The notes beneath the pieces are model-generated. The model saw nothing but the letters and a program-made list of their open reading frames with translations. It ran no database searches and had not been told where the DNA came from. DNA of 64,000 nt from Argopecten irradians (taxonomy: Eukaryota > Mollusca > Bivalvia > Pectinida > Pectinidae): positions 10,438,837 to 10,502,836 of the forward strand of contig NC_091147.1 of assembly GCF_041381155.1 (NCBI RefSeq), read 5' to 3'. Position numbers and translations under genes: made by a program. Below, one piece after another: positions 52,901-61,900 of the stretch (the first letter of the stretch is position 1; each line of letters starts with the position of its first letter).

Positions 52901-55900
52901 GGAAGCGAAATGACCGCCAAAATGGTTATTTCATAAAATTAATACAAACAATTCTACAAACACTCCTAGAAATCACGTGATCAGTGACAGAATATATAGT
53001 AGGCTGCATTTTCCTCCGTCGGGACATTTTTTTTTCTTCCTGAACCGAGCTACCATTATATAATTTAAACATGCATTCGCATACTATTCCTGATTAACAA
53101 AACGGTAAGCAGAGAACTAAGCACACCGTTTTTTGCATATTACAGATTTAGTTCCTTTACGGGTAGGTATCGATAGTTACATGCAAGTCATTATCTTGTG
53201 AGCGCAGTTCAAGTCGTTTTTTCCTGAAAAGTAAGACTTTAATACGCTCACAAACACACGGCGTTTCAATATCTACTCGCAAGGGTAGATAATTCTTAAA
53301 TATGCAAATAAGGAGAAGAAAAAATGAAATCGGTATTTAATGTTTTATATTTTGCTAATCACAGAGGAATATAGAACATATCGAGGATCAAATTACAAAG
53401 AAAATGGACGCCTTGTCATCTGACGAACTTGATGCGAACTCAACCACTGACTGTGAGTAGCGTTAGACTGATAAGTCCTACCTATTGTTAGTGAACCTGG
53501 TTTTTAGACATATCAAATACTTCATAGTTAGTGATCCTGTCTGTATAAACATATAATAAATTATGTAAGTGTATCGATGCCTCACACGAAAACATTATTG
53601 ATTGATATATGTTTAGATATATTCTACAGATATAGCATATCAAGTATCAATATTAATGCAAGTATGAAAATATTTATATTGAGCTAACAGGAGATATGCA
53701 ATTTTATAATTTAATTTTTAAAATGATACTATTCAGTCGATCGGTTCACACGTGTGGTAAGATTGAATTTATGTGAATGCTTACTTATTATGCAAGATAT
53801 ACGGATACCGTATACGATGTGAACTAAACTATATGTATAATTAATATTTAAATTTTCCATACACAGGAATCACGATGAGTTTGTAATATGCTAATCATCA
53901 CTAAAAGTTATCAATATTTTGAGAATTAAGAGGCACTTTAAATGCATAAGTTTTAATTTTACAAGTGCAAATAAAGGCTGAAAATGATTTTTGGCAGTAC
54001 TACAATTTCATCGGACATTTTACTGTGTACTTGTAACTGTTACGTTATTTTGTTCTAGCTTAGAACTGTCTTACCTCGTATTAAATAATAAACACAGTTG
54101 TACAGGTTCTCATCTTGTGTATTATTTCCATGTGCTCTTCACAACAACCACTGACGTAGTCACAAAATGCATAACAGAACTAGTGAGTTCGATTACGCTG
54201 TACATGAATAGGTGCATTCGATTACATATAAAATTAGAATAATGAGATAATCGTTACAGTAACTAACGTTTATAAAGCATCTGAAGCCAGTTGAGTGATT
54301 TTCACAGCTTAATTTATCAAAAATGATGGTTTTCTAATAGTTTAATGAAGATAAAATAACATGTCAAAATTTTCACCCATTTATGGTACATATAACTTTA
54401 ATATATATATGTACAGTGTAAGTATGCGGATACAATCGTATTGTAATACATTTTACGTTAAATTATGATAGATATTTGAATACTAATTTTTTATGTGAAT
54501 GTTATCAAGAGCCTTTATAAACTATTAAAAATAAATATAATATTGTGATGTCTAAGTATTTTACTATGTTTTTCATATTAAATATCCAGCGTATCTCCGT
54601 ATCCTGAATCTAGTGTACGGGTTCGAGGCGAATGTTACTGGATGTCGAAGTTCACACCTCACGGTAAGTTTCAGGGCAGCCCGTTTCCTTACATAATATA
54701 CATATATAACGAAATCGACAACACTAAACCTATAATCATAATTTTATGACGGTTTAATCCACTTAAAGATGCTCCACCGCCGACAGAGCATAAATGATAT
54801 TCATCATTTGAAAAATAATTGCTGTTTAATCTTGTGTATATATGTCTAATTAACACAGAAAATAATAAAAAATGATTTATTTTGCCTTTGGTGCATGCGC
54901 AATCAGTACTTCATTCTATATAGGATATAGTGCCAATGATTTTTTTCGGGATGCAAATAATTATTTTTCATATGTTTAACTTGAAGTAAAATTAGAAGCT
55001 CGACCTTTTTAATGGTGATAATGGTGTAAAGTAAGTATTTTTTGTAACCGAAGAAAATTACTAAATCGTCTGCTCCTGTTTTAGATAGTGAAAAAACACA
55101 ATTTGTCAGCGGTGGAGCATCTTTAAGGTTATCATTTTCGAAAACCACTGAACACAATACAACTTAAGGAAAAATAGCAGCAAAGTTTATTATATCGTTT
55201 ACCTGCACACATATTTATAATATATAAGTACATTCTGCACGATATGGACACCATAAATAACATTGGCCGGGGTGATATTAAAGGGATATCTATGGGCATA
55301 CTATCATTGATGTATGTATCTGAACACTAACACATAATTATTCGTCATACCACCAGTCGACGTTATAATTCCATCTAACACTTAATCCATTTACCGAATT
55401 AAGGTTTGTTTCTTTGTAGTATGAACTTCTTAATCTTCAAGATGCCTTTATCAGGCATGTGAAATTATACATGAAAAGAGACAACATTCGCAAAACCTTT
55501 GAACATAGTGGAACATCGGTGATAATTGCTATGGGAGACTTAGATGTGCTTCAAGGAGAGTATGTAACATCGTACGGTCGAGTAGTTGTACAACCCAGAT
55601 ACTTCTCCAGACGAATGATGTCCAGTCCAAAAAGGATGCTAATGGTTGGTACACGATGTTTATATCATAAAGCTGCTTCATGCACAATAGTAATTACTTT
55701 GAAATGTTGTTTTGACTAACATTTTCATAGACTTTGGTGTGTCTCAGTCATGGAAACCTAGAACCTTTCCAACAGGGGCGAACGCTCAACAGAAAGTCAA
55801 AAGTTAAGGAGGTCGGCCCTGCAGGTAGGGCGTTAGAATTGTACCTGCTTCACCTATTGTATGCTCGTAAAAGCCGACTAAATTTAGGATCTTATCTTTT

Positions 55901-58900
55901 CTTTCTTCCTAAATTACGCCTCCCTTGACACCATCTCACTTTTGGCCTTTGGTTTAGCTCTCGCCGCTGAGAGGAAGGCTCTGGGTTCTGTTCCCTGGAC
56001 GTGACACACCAAAGTCGATAAAAGTGGTAGTTTCTGTTTCTGCTTAGTGCTCAGCATAACGGGAGTGGGACGACTGACTTGCCCGTTGTCAGTATAATGT
56101 GACCGGGTGGGGTATGTTGTTTGGTGTCTTTGGCGGCATGCTTCAGTGATATAGCAATACAAAAAGGCAACAGTACCACAATACAAGAAGACACAACATG
56201 AATATACCGCAGTCTCCCAAAACACGCACCTCGCACAACATACATGTAACACACCGCATACGTACATGGGGCCGTCATTACATGATCATAGCTGTTAATA
56301 GGAGGTTTATTAATCAAGCAAACAAACAAATAAAAATGTTTTGGCCTTCAGAATTATATTTGTCTTATTCTACACTATACGTCCTAGATTATGTCCCACC
56401 AAGAAACCCCGTTTGACTACAACAAGCCTTCAGATGATGTCAGTGTACCCGTAATAACAACATTTGCTTTTGATGAAGACGGAAATGAAATACCAGACAT
56501 CAAATTCCTGATGGGCCTCCCTCTACCAACTTCAACCTCCAATACCAACAACATTATAGACATGCTTCCGAACGGTACACAGTACATGGCCGCCATTCCT
56601 GGAGGGTTTTTCAACATCTCCCCTGCTATAGTGTACGTTAACATCTCCATGATGGGATCCTGCCGTACTTATGGCAAATACGGAACCACCTCACCGACTG
56701 ACACTTTCTACGATTTCTATCTACATACAAACAAGATGTTGTCAGTTACACAATACCGGCCATACAGCTTGATGTTTTCATTTATTGGAGGAGTTATACA
56801 GCTACCCATACACCAGACACCAGTGGTTATCACGGTACAATGTCAAGGTAGGTTTATATCGGAGGAGTCATACAGCTACCCATACACCAGACACCAGTGG
56901 TTATCACGGTACAATGTCAAGGTAGGTTTATATCGGAGGAGTCATACAGCTACCCATACACCAGACACCAGTGGTTATCACGGTACAATGTCAAGGTAGG
57001 TTTATATCGGAGGAGTCATACAGCTACCCATACACCAGACACCAGTGGTTATCACGGTACAATGTCAAGGTAGGTTTATGTCGGGGGAGTCATTCAGCTC
57101 ACCAGACACCAGTGCTGATCACGGTATAATGTCAAGGTAGGTTTATATCGGTTGAGTCATACATCTACCCATACAACAGACATCAGTGGTGATCACGGTA
57201 CAATGTCAAGGTAGGTTTATGTCGGAGGAGTCATACAGCTCGCCAGACACCAGTGGTTATCACCCTACAATGTCAAGGTAGATTTATATTTGAGGAGCCC
57301 TACATCTACCCATACACCAGACATCAGTGGTTATCACGGTACAATGTCAAGGTAGGTTTATATCGGAGGAGTCATACATCTACCCATACACCAGACATCA
57401 GTGGTTATTAAGGTACAATGCCAATGTAAAATTGATAAAACCCATAGTTTTACATCAAACGCCGCCGTTATTAGAGGCTGCATTTTTGCTTTCGGTAAAA
57501 AGCTTTATGAAAACATATTTGTATATAAAACATTTTTAGTTGTCCTTTTGATTTGAGTATATTATACTATTTACTTGTCGCCATGCTTATAATAAATTCA
57601 TTCATATATTGCAAAAGAAAGAAAGTTATCGTTATATTCGATCATCAATTTGTATTGATGCTTTATGTAACTGTGCATGCAGATATTGAAGTAGCTTAAA
57701 GAAACGTAATATGACCAAATGGTTCATGTCACTTATCGTTGTAGATAATACGATTCACAAACATCGAGACGCTCCAAAAATAAGGATAAATCGAGTTTCA
57801 CCTCAAGTCATTGACAGAACTTCGCATGGGTGGAGAGCCACAAATGACGTTCAGGTATTTATTAGGATATTGTCAATTTGGTGTTTCGGATTTTTTGGAT
57901 TGTTTGAAAACTTATTTTGATTTTGATTTGTTTAACTTTGAGTTAATATAACAAATAACATGACTATGTCCTTGATAATTTCTAACAAGTTTACCACTGT
58001 GTAGACAACCTGGTGCCTCTTAAGATATGTGTTTTAGGGGGTAAAGTTTTTGCAAACTATTGTAAAGTATATTCTAATGATACAAGTGAATGTTATAATA
58101 CATTAAAGTTATATGTGCCGTATTTTTCATACACATGAATCAAGATAAGCTTAAGATAAGATAATATGTTCCTCATCACCAAAAGTAATAACATATTGAA
58201 AATTACAGTACTTTCATTGCATTGATTTAATTTTACAAGTAAACCTAAGAGCAGAAACTGATTTTTAGCAGAACTGTCAAAAGACATGATATGTACATCT
58301 ATAGTGATACGAAATGAGTACCTTCGTTCAGACCCTGAAGCCAAATTGTGATATACAATTTCATTTCAAATTTCCACAATGTTATTAATAATTGTTAAGT
58401 GATTTTTGAAGGAATGTCTCCATCTAAACATACATAAGGCATAAAAAACAACAATTTTACAGTACATAATTTCTGTGATGTTACTAACGTTAAAAAGGTA
58501 TCTGGAGCCATTTGATTGATATTCATGGCTTAATTCATCATCTTTTTAAATAGATTAATGAATACAAAATAACATGTCAAAATTCATGTTCCAGTTAAGG
58601 CATATATAAAATTTATTCCGCGGGCATCCATTTTCACAAAGGAAGTTGTCAATTTGGGTCATCTAGCGGCCATGATAAGCAGTCTTTTTTGGTTAACAGA
58701 TACCTAGGAATTAGGACATCATGATGTTTTTGAATGATTTGCATTGATATAAGTATAACTTAGTGTCAAAAATAGGTCACAGTGACGATTTTTTGTATAA
58801 TGTCAATTATGCAAGAATAAAGTTCATCTGGTGCTATAATATACCAGAAAAATTATTTTACTATATACGTATTTTACTATCATATGTCATTGTATAGAGC

Positions 58901-61900
58901 AAAATATTTGCATACAGTAAACGTAGGCTAAGAATGGTATGGATGGGATGGGAGGGACGCAGAGGGGTGATTTTTTTTCTTTTTTTTTCTTTTTTTTTTC
59001 TAAACTTTAAATCACCAATTAATATATTGCTATGTTAAAAATAAGATAAATCTGGCTCAAATATTACTATATATCCCGATCCCAAATTACTCATTAATCC
59101 TGGTATCCTCCAATCTCATACTTAACTATCCCATACTCAGTATTTGTTTGTAAATCGGATCGCATGCTGTTCCTTCGACATCTGTAACGGTCTCAGTTAT
59201 GTTGAATGCTAACAAAAAAATCATGGTCATTCCGCGCTTGTTTGCACCAAACGTAATATGTTGTATAATGCTGTCGTATTGAAGACTTACAGGTAACTTC
59301 TAATAAAGGGATGTAATTCTCAGGTGTAAATGTATTTCATTTCTTATCCTTAAAATAAGATTTATTCTGTGACAAAACAAAATATTTTAATTCTGTGTTT
59401 AAGCTTACTGGAGGACGAACAACCGAGATTACCCTCACGTCATACTTCTGCGGAACATTCACGGCAGGTGTTAAGATGATACCACCCGATATGATAGATT
59501 TCCAGTCGGTGTTTTTGAATTTCTCTGAGAGGCTGAGTGATACACCATACGTGCTGGGTACAGTGATAGCTGTCCTTGTACTCTTTGTCATCATAACACC
59601 AGTTCTGTACAGACGGGATAACATCGACAATACACTGGTACACATATATTTCGTTACGGTTCGGTAATTTAGTAAAATTAATTTTCAAACCTATCCTTAC
59701 TCCCAACGAGTTCAATATGCTAGATACCTGATAAGTGAGTGACAAATCAAATAATTATTCAATGCGTTTCATTTTATTTCTATAATAGTTTAACATCTAG
59801 TTTATCACATACTTGATATTGTTGGAAATATAAATACAACATTACAAATAAGTCGTGACATCTATGGTTTGATTTGGCACGGCTGAACAAACTAGTGATC
59901 TGATATAGAATCATGTTTATATCCACAGTGGTCATACCAACACCTCCCCGGCAATAACGATACGTCAGCCTTCAGATATTACATCTGTATATCAACTGGA
60001 CTAAGATCTAAAAGGCGGATGGAATCAACCGTGTACATCAACATCACAGGGACAAGAGGAGAGACAGGAACTCGAATGTTAACAGGACGCAACAGAAAGG
60101 TACAGTCGGCAATAACAAACTCTGTGGTACTTCAACACCAATCATGGAATTTCTTTCTATATCAGTACTGAAATACATCAGTCGGAAATGCTTATCCTAC
60201 ATGGTTTACACAATGGTTTTCCTAAGCCCTTAACGTAAGCCCATCAGCATCACATGGTAGGTTTTTCAAGGATTGTCCGTCCTTGCTATTATTACTCATG
60301 GAGTACTAAAGATGTCGTTCTTAAATGCAATACATAGCTGCCTCTCGCACTTTTGTTGCATTTTGGGATCGATTGGATGATACTCATATCTTATTTAGAT
60401 AACTAAAGACTGAATTCATCTACATCCTTGATATATTTATACAAGATGACCGATAAGCAGCTGCCATGAATTTGGATAGATTGTGGTTGTTGCCGCTTTT
60501 CGTAGAAGGAATACAATCTCAAGCCTCTTTTTCCTGGACCCTAGTTGTGTATATTGCATGTTGAGACTACTGTGAACTAAAAGATGGCCACCATCTTTGA
60601 TTTCACAGAAAAAAATCAAATTTCCGTCTCAAATTCCATATCCCTCCTTGGATACATTCTAGGACTGATAACAAATAAGATATCGTCGACAGGAAATAAT
60701 CTTGAATCTTGAAAACCATTGAAGTTTGATATCAATATTTTTCACGAAGTACTGTACTTACTTTTTTTTGAATTCATAGAGATTGTCAACTTTCTGCCAA
60801 TTGAATTTTGTGAATAATTAGGAAACAATGTGACTTATAACAGCCATTTTGAATTTTGAAGTACTAAATAGGCTTTATTGAAATTGATAGGGTAACTGCT
60901 TAGTCATGTTGTTTATGTCATATAACAATTTCATTACAAATACCTATCCTTATTATGACTACGTTTGGTAAGAGGATCTGACAACATCCCATTAGAGGTC
61001 AAGTTCTGGTGATCATTGGAAATAGCCAATCATATTGTTGCTTCCAGAATTTAGACTGGGGACGAAACTGTTTGAAAAAGCTGTCAGAATTATTTTCCTG
61101 TATGTAGTCATCTCGTCCAATGAACACAACAAAGATAAATGTGTAAATACACTGGAACGAAATGACGTTATCGATTGACTTAGCAAGGTTAAAAAATGCA
61201 TTTAATTTTAAGAGCATGCGATACAAAGGTCCTCCGAACATGACCAATTACGGGATGTTGTCAGGTCCTCAATTGAACGGAGTGGTTAAAGGATCTGTAT
61301 CAGATAATCAGATTGGTTAATTATAACATAACCAGTTATTTGTTTTACAATTGTACCGATAGTTAAATAATTCTGTCGTCTTTCTGTCAACCAATCGAAC
61401 ATAAATCTAAAGATAGATAGAGTTCATTATGGACGTAAATTGATTGGTTGGGGGGAACTAAGTTTAATATCAAAATATCTCTAATAATAACAGTTGTTGC
61501 AACAACTAACAATGATAAAGTATAAGTCATAATATTGATTACAAAGGGTGGGATGAATGAGACAATGAAAGAGAGAGGAAGTATAGTAATATGTGACATT
61601 TGTAAAAAGGTAGTGTGAGGATTGAAGGGAAGTCCTGAAAAGGACCAATATTTGTATGAATTTCCATGATAGTGAAACAAGAAAAAATAATGTAGCTGGA
61701 AGAGGGGACCAATAAAGAGATACACTAAATAAACTTAATACGACGAAATAACATGTGGCAGGAGTACATGTCATTAACTTGAAGCCGATTTTGTGGATTA
61801 TGTCTTTGTACTTTTCCATTAGGGATACGTTGATAAAGGTTGAACGGGCGATTTTGGTCGAAAAGCAGTGCGCGTATATTACGCTCTGGAAATGTGTTTT

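Noticed and set aside
55734..56329. Short frames on both strands between two polycystin exons
   Set aside because: They lie within the tRNA-derived SINE, whose A and B boxes and tail explain the sequence.
61387..61819. Two overlapping minus-strand frames of 112 residues
   Set aside because: They overlap each other in different frames inside a polycystin intron, have hydrophobic low-complexity composition and show no domain.
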